Shown here in pieces: positions 23,589-30,407 of a stretch of DNA of 31,961 nt. Source of the DNA: Methanobacteriota archaeon (lineage in GTDB: Archaea > Thermoplasmatota > Poseidoniia > Poseidoniales > Thalassarchaeaceae). The stretch is from contig PBGH01000020.1 of the NCBI GenBank assembly GCA_002720055.1, positions 1 to 31,961 on the forward strand, given 5' to 3'. Within the stretch, counting starts at the first letter, position 1, and every line of letters begins with the position of its first letter. Made by a program: the position numbers and the translations under genes. The notes beneath the pieces are model-generated. The model worked only from the letters and a program-made list of their open reading frames with translations. It was not told where the DNA came from and searched no databases.

Positions 23589-24059
23589 ATGGAAAAAGCC
23601 GTCATATTGCTAATACCGCTTTGTTTGCTACTTCCAGGATGTTTAGATAGTGTAAATGATACAGTTAATCCAGAGAGGGAACTATTCGACGATAATACAT
23701 TCGTAAACGAGGATCAGCACATCAAGCTGACATGGTCAGTTGATTCTGTAGCGACAATTAGAATGGAGTTTGAAAAGCAAGAAGGCCCAAATCTAGATTT
23801 CTACACAATGACCGAAATAAATTATGAGAAGTACGAGCAATGTGCTGAAGGAGAGGATGAGAGCTTCGTTTACTTTGCTGATCTGAGCGCTCCAAACTCC
23901 GGTGGGGCAAGCTTGCAGGCAAACGTCGATGCTGGGACCTATGTGACGGTGATTGACAACACCGATTGTCCCGAAGCCCAGCCTCCGGATCAAGGAGGAT
24001 TATTCTCCTCCGATGAAGACGACGAAGCTAGAGTCGATTACAGAATTACTGCTCAATGA
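23589..24059 (+). CDS. Small secreted lipoprotein of unknown function
   Basis: 156 residues. A hydrophobic signal (2-17) ends in the lipobox L15-P-G-C18. The mature part is acidic, with an IKLTWSVDSVATIRMEFEKQ strand region and DAGTYVTVIDNTDCPEA, suggesting a small beta-sandwich. Two Cys in the mature chain could pair. No known family is recognised. It is the only plus-strand gene in this stretch. It sits between rpl24e (5 bp from its stop, convergent) and ndk (divergent), interrupting an otherwise conserved minus-strand set. The product is expected on the outer face of the membrane. Confidence 0.82.
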   Translation: MEKAVILLIPLCLLLPGCLDSVNDTVNPERELFDDNTFVNEDQHIKLTWSVDSVATIRMEFEKQEGPNLDFYTMTEINYEKYEQCAEGEDESFVYFADLSAPNSGGASLQANVDAGTYVTVIDNTDCPEAQPPDQGGLFSSDEDDEARVDYRITAQ

Positions 24060-24064
24060 TACGG

Positions 24065-24256
24065 TTACTTGATGCCGCCCTTCTCATAGCGGCGGGTCCA
24101 CTTTAGTCGCCTTGCATTCCTCTTCAATTTGAGCATGTTCTTTCTGGACTTGCTGTCCTTGAACCAGTACACACTCCCATCTCGCTTCACGAACATCATT
24201 CCAGTGCCCGGCTCAATCTCCTCGTTTGTGAAACTACAAATCCTCTGCTCAGGCAT
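24065..24256 (-). CDS. rpl24e: 50S ribosomal protein L24e, zinc site degenerate
   Basis: 63 residues with the L24e pattern EEIEPGTGMMFVKRDGSVYWF, then KSRKNMLKLKRNARRLKWT. Most archaeal L24e proteins carry four zinc-binding Cys as CxxC and CxxxC. Here only C7 remains; the other positions are T10, K33 and S37. The fold is probably kept without zinc. It binds 23S rRNA at the subunit interface. The start follows the rps28e stop by four bases, and GGTGA overlapping that stop can act as the ribosome-binding site, so translation is probably coupled. Confidence 0.93.
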   Translation of the reverse strand: MPEQRICSFTNEEIEPGTGMMFVKRDGSVYWFKDSKSRKNMLKLKRNARRLKWTRRYEKGGIK

Positions 24257-24260
24257 TATA

Positions 24261-24503
24261 TCACCGTGAGCCTATCCTTCGGGCTTCTCTTCCCGTATCC
24301 CTGAGCATCAGTATGTCTCCACCCTCTCCGGAGACCGGATCAGGACCTCTGACTGGCCCTAGAACGTTCCTAGTGATAATTCGACCAACGTCTCGAGGGT
24401 TATCGGAGTCCAAAACTCTAACCTTTACCTGCATCGCCTCCCCAGTCAGACCTGTCCTACCGACAATCTCCACTACCTCTGCTGGCCAAGCCTCGGTTGA
24501 CAT
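24261..24503 (-). CDS. rps28e: 30S ribosomal protein S28e
   Basis: 80 residues with the S28e core [20 protein letters not shown] and [15 protein letters not shown]. The C-terminal signature [15 protein letters not shown] corresponds to the usual LRETEREARR. It is an OB-fold protein of the 30S head near the mRNA exit. Its Shine-Dalgarno GGAGGT (24511-24516) overlaps the rpl7ae TAG stop at 24516-24518, so translation is coupled within the operon. Confidence 0.97.
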   Translation of the reverse strand: MSTEAWPAEVVEIVGRTGLTGEAMQVKVRVLDSDNPRDVGRIITRNVLGPVRGPDPVSGEGGDILMLRDTGREARRIGSR

Positions 24504-24510
24504 ACCTCAA

Positions 24511-24516
24511 ACCTCC
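24511..24516 (-). promoter_or_regulatory. Shine-Dalgarno site of rps28e overlapping rpl7ae stop
   Basis: GGAGGT on the minus strand ends 7 nt before ATG 24503. Its first G is the last base of the rpl7ae TAG stop, a compact coupling arrangement. Confidence 0.75.
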
Positions 24517-24899
24517 TAGTTCGATGAGAGAGTCTCATAGTGGGACTTAACTTCATTGAATCTATCCATTCCTTCTTTCTCGACCTGCATTACTGCTATT
24601 GCTGCAGTACGAGTACCATTACTCATTCCTGCTGCTTCTGCAAGGTATGCTTGATCTTCAACGTATATGAACGGAATATCCTTCTCCTGACAAATCATAG
24701 GGATGTGTGCCAGTAACTCTCCTGGATTTACGTTTTCTGCCATAACTATCATCTGAGCAGTCCCTCTCTCTGCAGATTTAGTTACCTCATTGGCTCCTTT
24801 CTTGAGACGGCCCTTTCCATCCTTGCCTAGGCTCTTGACCATCTCATAAACTTGCTCTTGTACGTCTTGGGGTGTTTCGAAAACAATATGTACACTCAT
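24516..24899 (-). CDS. rpl7ae: Ribosomal protein L7Ae
   Basis: 127 residues from ATG 24899. The L7Ae core is KKGANEVTKSAERGTAQMIVMAENVNP (about 53-79), the kink-turn RNA-binding region, followed by CQEKDIPFIYVEDQAYLAEAAG. Besides being a 50S protein, archaeal L7Ae binds K-turns in box C/D and H/ACA guide RNAs and in RNase P. The frame is open to 24983, but GAGGAG at 24908-24913, 8 nt upstream, supports ATG 24899. The same region is the spacer behind prs. It heads the rpl7ae-rps28e-rpl24e set. Confidence 0.97.
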   Translation of the reverse strand: MSVHIVFETPQDVQEQVYEMVKSLGKDGKGRLKKGANEVTKSAERGTAQMIVMAENVNPGELLAHIPMICQEKDIPFIYVEDQAYLAEAAGMSNGTRTAAIAVMQVEKEGMDRFNEVKSHYETLSSN

Positions 24900-24907
24900 T
24901 GGAACAT

Positions 24908-24913
24908 CTCCTC
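24908..24913 (-). promoter_or_regulatory. Shine-Dalgarno site of rpl7ae
   Basis: GAGGAG on the minus strand lies 8 nt before ATG 24899 and decides that start over the longer open frame reaching the prs stop. Confidence 0.7.
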
Positions 24914-24982
24914 GTGTTAGTAAGCCGCCGCACGGCATGACCGATATAAACGCAGCGTATTTCGACCCAGTTGCACGTTCCA

Positions 24983-25915
24983 CTACCTAGACATCAGTTT
25001 CACTATCCCCCTGGATAGTGCCGGTGCCGAAGAAACACTTGCTCTCGGATTAGGTAGTGAGTCTGTGGTAAAGACGCCATCCACGTGATTAGCTAATCTT
25101 GACAATGCACCTCCAGTGAATAATCCATGTGTACAAGCAGCATGTACCTCTTTTGCACCCTGTCTCCTAAGTGCGTCACTAGCCCTACAAATTGTTCCAC
25201 CTGTACTAATCATGTCATCTACTATAGCAACAATCTTTCCAGAGACATCAAGATCCTTTGGTGAATGCTCAATCGTGTGCGCATCTATTCTAGTCTTCTC
25301 TAAATAAGAGAATTCACAGCCTATTAGTTCTGCCACCTCTGAAGCCCTGGAGATAGCTCCCTTGTCCGGACTGAGAATAAAATCTGGTGAAACCTCTTTC
25401 TTTAGAGAATCCGCTATTTCTTGCATCGAACTGACGAATTCCACGGGTAACGAAAAACCCTCCAAAACATCTGGGGCGTGCAAGTCAAGAATCGTTATTC
25501 CATCACAAAATTCGGCCAATACTTCTGCCACGACTCTAGCCGATACTGACTCGCCTGCTGAGAATCTTTTATCCTGACGAGAGTATCCATAGTAGGGTAT
25601 TGCCAAGAAAATACCTGGACCCACGTCTTCTTGATCTGATCCAAACTCTTCCTTCAGGCTCGAAACTCTTCCTTTTCTAACGTCCCTAATTGCCCCAAGG
25701 AGGAGAATAGTCTGCATTATTCCAGAATCTGGATAAGTGTTTGAGACTAGAATCACATCCTCTGATCTGACTGACTCTATCGACTCTACAGGTACTCTAA
25801 CATATGCTTCTCCATCAGGAAATCGTCTACTCTCAAGAGCAATATATTCCATCCCAAGAAGCGGAGCAAGAGATTTTGCTGCTTCTACTCCTGAGGCCCC
25901 GCTCAGAACAGGCAT
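24983..25915 (-). CDS. prs: Ribose-phosphate pyrophosphokinase (PRPP synthetase)
   Basis: 310 residues from ATG 25915. The family pattern is complete. RRFPDGEAYVRV is followed by the ATP-binding segment IPYYGYSRQDKRF with its catalytic-flap region, LDLHAPDVLEGF, and the PRPP-binding loop IVDDMISTGGTI (about 231-242). It makes PRPP from ribose 5-phosphate and ATP for nucleotide, His and Trp synthesis. The outer start TTG 25924 has a GGAGG site at 8 nt; ATG 25915 fits the family N-terminus better. A TATA-like TTTAATAA at 25953-25960 precedes it. It lies upstream of rpl7ae on the same strand with an 83-bp gap. Confidence 0.95.
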   Translation of the reverse strand: MPVLSGASGVEAAKSLAPLLGMEYIALESRRFPDGEAYVRVPVESIESVRSEDVILVSNTYPDSGIMQTILLLGAIRDVRKGRVSSLKEEFGSDQEDVGPGIFLAIPYYGYSRQDKRFSAGESVSARVVAEVLAEFCDGITILDLHAPDVLEGFSLPVEFVSSMQEIADSLKKEVSPDFILSPDKGAISRASEVAELIGCEFSYLEKTRIDAHTIEHSPKDLDVSGKIVAIVDDMISTGGTICRASDALRRQGAKEVHAACTHGLFTGGALSRLANHVDGVFTTDSLPNPRASVSSAPALSRGIVKLMSR

Positions 25916-25924
25916 TTGATACAA

Positions 25925-25960
25925 GGGAGGGGAACCTCCTTCATGATGCTTCTTATTAAA
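25925..25960 (-). promoter_or_regulatory. prs promoter and Shine-Dalgarno hairpin
   Basis: On the minus strand a TATA-like TTTAATAA (25953-25960) is followed by AAGGAGG. GGAGG can pair with CCTCC across a four-base TTCC loop, so the Shine-Dalgarno site lies in a perfect 5-bp stem just before TTG 25924. If the transcript begins upstream of the stem, ribosome access to prs may be limited. The pairing is visible; the effect is inferred. Confidence 0.4.
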
Positions 25961-25985
25961 TCAGAACATCCCTAATCGATGATTT

Positions 25986-26063
25986 TGGTGGGCACGACAG
26001 GATTTGAACCTGTGACCTCCCGGTTATCAGCCGGGTGCTCCAGCCAAACTAAGCTACGCGCCC
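25986..26063 (-). tRNA. tRNA-Ile (anticodon GAT), CCA encoded
   Basis: Acceptor GGGCGCG pairs with CGTGCCC. The anticodon stem CCCGG/CCGGG holds the loop CTGATAA with anticodon GAT. The T arm is ACAGG-TTCAAAT-CCTGT. The discriminator A (25989) is followed by an encoded CCA (25986-25988). No intron is present. A TATA-like CCTTAAAAT at 26091-26099 lies about 30 nt upstream on the minus strand. Confidence 0.97.
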
Positions 26064-26090
26064 TGAGAATCGTTTCCAGTCGGGATTGGA

Positions 26091-26099
26091 ATTTTAAGG
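26091..26099 (-). promoter_or_regulatory. TATA-like box for tRNA-Ile
   Basis: CCTTAAAAT on the minus strand lies about 28-36 nt before the tRNA-Ile 5' end at 26063, the usual archaeal TATA distance. It is located between the PRC-barrel-like gene and the tRNA. Confidence 0.5.
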
Positions 26100-26113
26100 C
26101 TACTCAAGTGAAG

Positions 26114-26701
26114 CTATTCTTCTTCGTACCCTTCATCATTAAGTTTAAGATAACTTGGAAGAGTCATTAGTCTCGAGAACGTACATTTTAGAATTACTTC
26201 ATCGAGCCTAGAAGTTGTTCTAGCCAGCTGTCCGCAAGGTACAGCGATGGTCTCTGGTAGTCCATGCCTCGCTCTAATCATAAAGTGAGGTTTAATCAAT
26301 AACCCTTTGTACGTTCTTTTGATTTTAATAAGACTGATTACGTTTCCAATATCCATCCCGTCATTGTCTAGTACGGCTCTGTCTAGTAGCTCGTCTGGTG
26401 CATACAGATCCTCTTCTATTCTGACCGTGTTCCTCCATCTTCTCTGTAATTCTCGCATTGATTTAGAGAGTTTTATCCCTCCATCAGGTCTTATGCTGTG
26501 TACAAGTTCTTTAGCCAATGGTGCCAGATCAGCCGGTTTTCTCATGAACTCACTAGCGATTTCATCCTCTACCTTAATCCTTAGAGATCTCACAAATTCG
26601 TCTCTTGGATGGAATCTCTCACCAACAACTACTCCGACATGTTTGTCTCCAACGTAAACGTCTCTGTGTATCATTTCCTGTATTTCGTAGTCTTCTACCA
26701 T
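26114..26701 (-). CDS. PRC-barrel-like protein of unknown function
   Basis: About 195 residues from ATG 26701. Two stretches look like PRC-barrel halves or repeats: RDVYVGDKHVGVVVGERF near the N-terminus and LLDRAVLDNDGMDIGNVISL near residue 110. They are separated by a basic helix with KSMRELQRRWRNTV. The C-terminus is KGLLIKPHFMIRARHGLPET and an acidic tail. There is no membrane segment. PRC-barrel proteins occur in rRNA maturation (RimM), photosynthetic reaction centres and archaeal cell division (CdpB), so a specific function cannot be given. A longer frame begins at TTG 26800 inside an AT-rich palindromic region and is unlikely. GGTGG about 8 nt before ATG 26701 supports the shorter form. 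Confidence 0.55.
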   Translation of the reverse strand: MVEDYEIQEMIHRDVYVGDKHVGVVVGERFHPRDEFVRSLRIKVEDEIASEFMRKPADLAPLAKELVHSIRPDGGIKLSKSMRELQRRWRNTVRIEEDLYAPDELLDRAVLDNDGMDIGNVISLIKIKRTYKGLLIKPHFMIRARHGLPETIAVPCGQLARTTSRLDEVILKCTFSRLMTLPSYLKLNDEGYEEE

Positions 26702-26940
26702 TTCTCTGCCACCGCTAGGAGTGCACCCCCTTGCCTTCTCCAAATCCGCAGACAATGGGATAGCACTTATAATATTCGTAAATAAAGACTGATAATTCAA
26801 TTGAAATTTTTTACTATAATTAAATTTTTCAATTGAAAAACTAAATTTAATTTGATTTTATTGATGATTATCAGAACTTACGTTTTTTCCCTTTTCCAGA
26901 TTTATTTCGTGAATTTTGAAAGTGTATTCAGAGAATATTG
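26702..26940. promoter_or_regulatory. AT-rich divergent spacer with paired palindromes
   Basis: This is the longest gene-free stretch (about 240 bp), between the PRC-barrel-like gene and the class III aminotransferase gene. The perfect palindrome TTCAATTGAA occurs at 26796-26805 and again at 26828-26837. The second copy extends to a perfect 16-bp palindrome, TTTTTCAATTGAAAAA (26825-26840). Their centres are 32 bp apart, close to three DNA turns, as expected for paired dimer sites on one face. A TATA-like TTTATTTC at 26901-26908 may serve the aminotransferase. Some palindromes are expected by chance in AT-rich DNA. Confidence 0.5.
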
Positions 26941-28473
26941 ATGTGGGTGGACTTTTTCCCCTATCTGATGACTATGGGAATAGAAGGTCTTGCTGAAATT
27001 CGTTCCAAAACTGGAAAGCCTCTAACAAAGGGGCTCAATGACCATGTAATCTCTGAATTTCTTCAGACAGATCCTTCCCTCAGTTTAGCCATCGAGGAAG
27101 CATGTGAAAACTTTGTCAGTTTAGTAAATGACATGGGTGCAGAAACAACCAAAATGGATGAGAAAGATCTTGTAGGTATTCTCCAGGGAGACTACGTAAA
27201 CTTCTATTCTGCAGCAACTGTGAATCCATACGTAGCTATATCTGCACGTGGTCCTTGGATTATCACCTCCCATGGAGCAGTTATTCATGATAATGGGGGA
27301 TATGGAATGCTAGGAATGGGACATGGCCCAACAGATGTTATTCAGTCCATGCAGAAGAATTGGGTTATGGCCAATGTAATGACTCCCTCATTCAGCCATA
27401 AGAGATTAGCAGACCGACTCAAGAAGGAAGTTGGACATACAAGGGGAAAATGCCCATTTTCCAAGTTTGTTTGTTTGAACAGTGGATCAGAATCCGTAAC
27501 AATTTCAATGAGGATAGCTGATGCCAATACTCTACAGATGACAAAGAAGGGAGGACTACATGAGGGAAAGGAAACAAAAATGCTGGCACTTGTTGAGGCA
27601 TTTCACGGCAGAACCCATAGGCCAGCCCAAATTTCAGACTCATGTAGAGGAAAATATGAGAAAAACCTGGCTTCATTCAGAGATAGTGAAAATGTAATTT
27701 TTGTTCCATGTAACGACGTAGAATCTCTTATCGCGGCATTCGATAGAGCTGATCGAGAAGGGTTCTTCATTGAATTAATGGCAATGGAGCCGGTAATGGG
27801 AGAGGGAAACCCCGGTCTATGTGTAACAAGAGAGTTTTATGACAAAGCACGTGAGTTAACATATAGCCATGGAAGTATGCTCATTGTAGACTCTATCCAA
27901 GCAGGTTTAAGAGGTCAGGGATGTCTTAGTATTGTTGATTATGAAGGGTTTCAGGATTGTTCTGTTCCAGATATGGAAACTTGGTCAAAGGCACTCAATG
28001 CCGGGCAATATCCACTTTCTGTAGTCGGACTTTCTGATAGGGCGGCCGGCCACTATGTAGTGGGAATATATGGAAATACAATGACGACCAATCCAAGAGC
28101 TCTGGAGACTGCCATAACTGTCCTCGATAGAGTTACTCCTGAGCTACGAATCAATATTAAGGAGAGAGGGATAGAATTTGTTTCCAAACTGAAAGAATTA
28201 GCTAATGAAATCCCAGGAACAATTACTGAGGTTCAAGGGACTGGACTTCTTTTGTGTGCCGAACTCGATCCTGAAAAACTGCCAGTTATTGGTTTTGGCT
28301 GTGTAGAGGAATGGTGCAGAATACATGGTCTTGGGGTTATTCATGGTGGACAGAATGCACTTCGTTTTACCCCTCATTTTGGAATTACTTCTGCTGAGAT
28401 TGATCTGATAATTGATGTTCTCAGAGAGGGACTTCAAACATTTACCTCCCCGAAAATAATCGAGGCCAAGTAA
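26941..28473 (+). CDS. Class III PLP-dependent aminotransferase, substrate unknown
   Basis: 510 residues of fold-type I, class III aminotransferase (ornithine/GABA/lysine aminotransferase superfamily). LNSGSESVTISMRIAD (179-194) binds the PLP phosphate, EAFHGRTHRPAQ (219-230) stacks on the ring, and IVDSIQAGLRGQG (315-327) supplies D317 and Q320. The Schiff-base Lys is K350 in ETWSKALNAGQYPLS, and YGNTMTTNPRALE is the subunit-interface loop. The C-terminus has GVIHGGQNALRFTPHF. The N-terminal 90 residues are longer than in most members. ATG 26941 is preferred over TTG 26938. It is probably cotranscribed with the SDR-like gene 14 bp downstream. Base use looks AT-rich compared with the ribosomal genes. 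Confidence 0.88.
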   Translation: MWVDFFPYLMTMGIEGLAEIRSKTGKPLTKGLNDHVISEFLQTDPSLSLAIEEACENFVSLVNDMGAETTKMDEKDLVGILQGDYVNFYSAATVNPYVAISARGPWIITSHGAVIHDNGGYGMLGMGHGPTDVIQSMQKNWVMANVMTPSFSHKRLADRLKKEVGHTRGKCPFSKFVCLNSGSESVTISMRIADANTLQMTKKGGLHEGKETKMLALVEAFHGRTHRPAQISDSCRGKYEKNLASFRDSENVIFVPCNDVESLIAAFDRADREGFFIELMAMEPVMGEGNPGLCVTREFYDKARELTYSHGSMLIVDSIQAGLRGQGCLSIVDYEGFQDCSVPDMETWSKALNAGQYPLSVVGLSDRAAGHYVVGIYGNTMTTNPRALETAITVLDRVTPELRINIKERGIEFVSKLKELANEIPGTITEVQGTGLLLCAELDPEKLPVIGFGCVEEWCRIHGLGVIHGGQNALRFTPHFGITSAEIDLIIDVLREGLQTFTSPKIIEAK

Positions 28474-28487
28474 GCAGTTAGGTTTCT

Positions 28488-29168
28488 ATGTTAAGATCCA
28501 TCAGCGTTTTCGGTCAAATGGATGGGTTCAGAGAGTTTCTAGAGGAAAGACTGGAAAGAGCAGGGGCAGAGCTTGTCGACATAAATAAGCATGCAGACTT
28601 CAAAATATGTATTGGAATTAATGAGAATTGTGATCTCTCACTAGACTCTCATGGTTCGGAAAATACACTCTCTGATGTAGCCATTGGTATCGAAGATGTA
28701 ATCATTCCAAGTGGAGCTAGGGATTGGGGAAATGGAAAAATCTTGGATTGGATAGATTGTATAAAGAAAGGTCATGATCCAATAACAGAAGATAGAATAA
28801 GATATTGGGTGAATATACGAGATGTAGTTGAGGCAATTACTACGATTTCAATGTTTGAGGGAGAAATAGGATTATACGACCAGGTCAAAATCTGTGGTAG
28901 AAGAGGATGGAAGGATGAACATGTAATTGATGAGATTCGGGTTCTTTGGGAGAGATATTCGAATTCAATAAATTATTCTCATACAATCGAATCACTATCT
29001 AGTATTCCTAGTCCAGTTAGAGGTATAGGGTCAGAGGAATCAAGCTTAACGGGTCTAGATTCAATACATGATATATTGATTACATGTGGAGGGAAAGGGT
29101 GGCAACCCCTAGTTCCACTGCGGATATCTCTGATGGAGATGATTGCAAGTGTAGAGACACTATCTTGA
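28488..29168 (+). CDS. Degenerate extended-SDR/epimerase-like protein
   Basis: 226 residues, not confidently recognised. The layout recalls NAD-dependent epimerases. A start like a Rossmann beta-alpha unit (SVFGQMDGFREFLEERL) is followed by ADFKICIGINE where epimerases have the ADxxxHLAA strand. EDVIIPSGARDWGNGKILDW resembles the GP-x-D segment, and RYWVNIRDVVEAI closely resembles the conserved WVxxxDVAxA segment. The GxxGxxG dinucleotide loop is not intact (second and third Gly replaced by Asp and Arg). The region that usually holds the catalytic YxxxK is missing, and the chain is shorter than the usual 300 or more. It may be a non-catalytic relative. It follows the aminotransferase by 14 bp and its last 9 bp overlap the convergent Hc1-like gene. 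Confidence 0.6.
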   Translation: MLRSISVFGQMDGFREFLEERLERAGAELVDINKHADFKICIGINENCDLSLDSHGSENTLSDVAIGIEDVIIPSGARDWGNGKILDWIDCIKKGHDPITEDRIRYWVNIRDVVEAITTISMFEGEIGLYDQVKICGRRGWKDEHVIDEIRVLWERYSNSINYSHTIESLSSIPSPVRGIGSEESSLTGLDSIHDILITCGGKGWQPLVPLRISLMEMIASVETLS

Positions 29169-29342
29169 ATTCTTATCCTCTTGGACCTTGATTCTGATAT
29201 CCTGGGCTAAATTTTTGCATGATTGCATGACTTTCCTCACCCTTGTTCCAGCTGCCCCATTTCCATAATCATGCTTCTCTGCATCATCGAGAGTTTCAGT
29301 TAGTTCGTTAATCATCTCTTGTATCATATTTTTTACCGACAT
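29160..29342 (-). CDS. Small histone H1/Hc1-like protein
   Basis: 60 residues from ATG 29342. The second half, NGAAGTRVRKVMQSCKNLAQD followed by IRIKVQEDKN, closely matches the bacterial Hc1/histone-H1-like family, typically GNKAAGTRVRKxxQxxKxLAQxxR. The N-terminal helix (MIQEMINELTETLDDAEKHD) is acidic, and the Lys-rich C-terminal tail of chlamydial Hc1 is absent. Family members are linked to DNA binding and nucleoid condensation, but for tail-less forms this is not established. TTG 29354 would add four residues. It is 54 bp downstream of the deoxyhypusine synthase gene start-wise on the same strand and overlaps the SDR-like gene tail by 9 bp. Confidence 0.75.
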   Translation of the reverse strand: MSVKNMIQEMINELTETLDDAEKHDYGNGAAGTRVRKVMQSCKNLAQDIRIKVQEDKNSR

Positions 29343-29396
29343 GTTAGTATCCAATTTTTTTGGACTAATAGCGGTTACTAAAGGTAGTACTACATT

Positions 29397-30383
29397 CTAT
29401 GTAAAAAGATCAGATCCCAGCAGAGGGAGAATAAGACTTGCTTCTCCTTCAATTACTACCTGAGGAGCCTGAGGACGAATCTTCCCCCAAGAAATTGCTT
29501 CTCTAAGTCTGGCACCAGATAATGATCCATCGAACTCCGGAGCAGTTGTAATGGAAACTGCAGAGTCCATTCCGGAAGATTCTCTAAATTGATTCCACCA
29601 AATCACATGATGTTTGGATATTCCACCGCCAATCATTAGTCCGTGACTTTCCTTTGCAGTCCATATTTTATCAGATAAAATCTGTTCATCAGCTAGGATA
29701 TCAATAATGAAATCCGGACTCTTCTGTCGATGCATGAATAACTGTGAGCCAATAGAACCATCCGTTAATCCTGGAATGACCATAGGAATTCTATGTTTGG
29801 CAACCCAGTGAAGTAGGGAACTCTCGTCTTCAATCCTATCTCCCAGAGCCCAGCACAATTCCACTGATCCAAACCCAATCCATGGCTTCTCATTGTCTTT
29901 AGATCTCCTCTCAACCTCAATTTCGCTAAGCCAAGGAAGAACAATCTTCTCTAGGATTTCACCGTAGCATTCGTTTGGTACTACTACGTTCCCTAGTCTG
30001 TTCAAACCCTCTTCGCCAAGTGCTACATCGTCAAGAGAGAAATCTCCATGGAAGTAGTCACTATATGTTCTAGCAATGTCATGGTCAAGAGTACCGCATG
30101 TTGTAACAATTACATTGTAAGCCCTGCTCTTTAGTGCCTCGACAAAGAATCCTCTAGTTCCAGTAGCACAAAGGCAAGCCGGAAAAGAAAGCCAATTTAG
30201 TACCCCATCTTCTCCAATTCTGGAAATCGCTTCTCTCAAAATATTCCTTCCTCGAGCGAGTTTTGTCGCAGTGAAACCACCAGCTCTCCCCATCTGATCA
30301 ATTAGGGATCTCGAATCAGTAATTTTAGAGAAATCGTAGTCCTCTACTGGAAAATCAAAGTCATCGCGAGAGTATCTGCCCAC
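29397..30383 (-). CDS. dys: Deoxyhypusine synthase
   Basis: 328 residues. The strongest block is GLMIGGGISKHHVIWWNQFR followed by ITTAPEFDGSLSGARLREAISWGKI, the deoxyhypusine synthase active site. The catalytic Lys that forms the enzyme-imine is K257, in the position of human K329. FPACLCATGTRGFF, VTTCGTLDHDIART (NAD-binding region) and VIPGLTDGSIGSQ also match. The enzyme transfers the aminobutyl group of spermidine to a lysine of aIF5A, using NAD. The start is GTG 30383. It lies 24 bp after the uvrB stop on the same strand. No aIF5A gene is in the window. Confidence 0.93.
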   Translation of the reverse strand: MGRYSRDDFDFPVEDYDFSKITDSRSLIDQMGRAGGFTATKLARGRNILREAISRIGEDGVLNWLSFPACLCATGTRGFFVEALKSRAYNVIVTTCGTLDHDIARTYSDYFHGDFSLDDVALGEEGLNRLGNVVVPNECYGEILEKIVLPWLSEIEVERRSKDNEKPWIGFGSVELCWALGDRIEDESSLLHWVAKHRIPMVIPGLTDGSIGSQLFMHRQKSPDFIIDILADEQILSDKIWTAKESHGLMIGGGISKHHVIWWNQFRESSGMDSAVSITTAPEFDGSLSGARLREAISWGKIRPQAPQVVIEGEASLILPLLGSDLFT

Positions 30384-30407
30384 ATACTCCGCACTACAAT
30401 CTCGGCT

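Noticed and set aside
26702..26800. TTG 26800 start for the PRC-barrel-like protein
   Set aside because: The extension runs into the AT-rich palindromic spacer and lacks PRC-like residues; ATG 26701 has a GGTGG site upstream.
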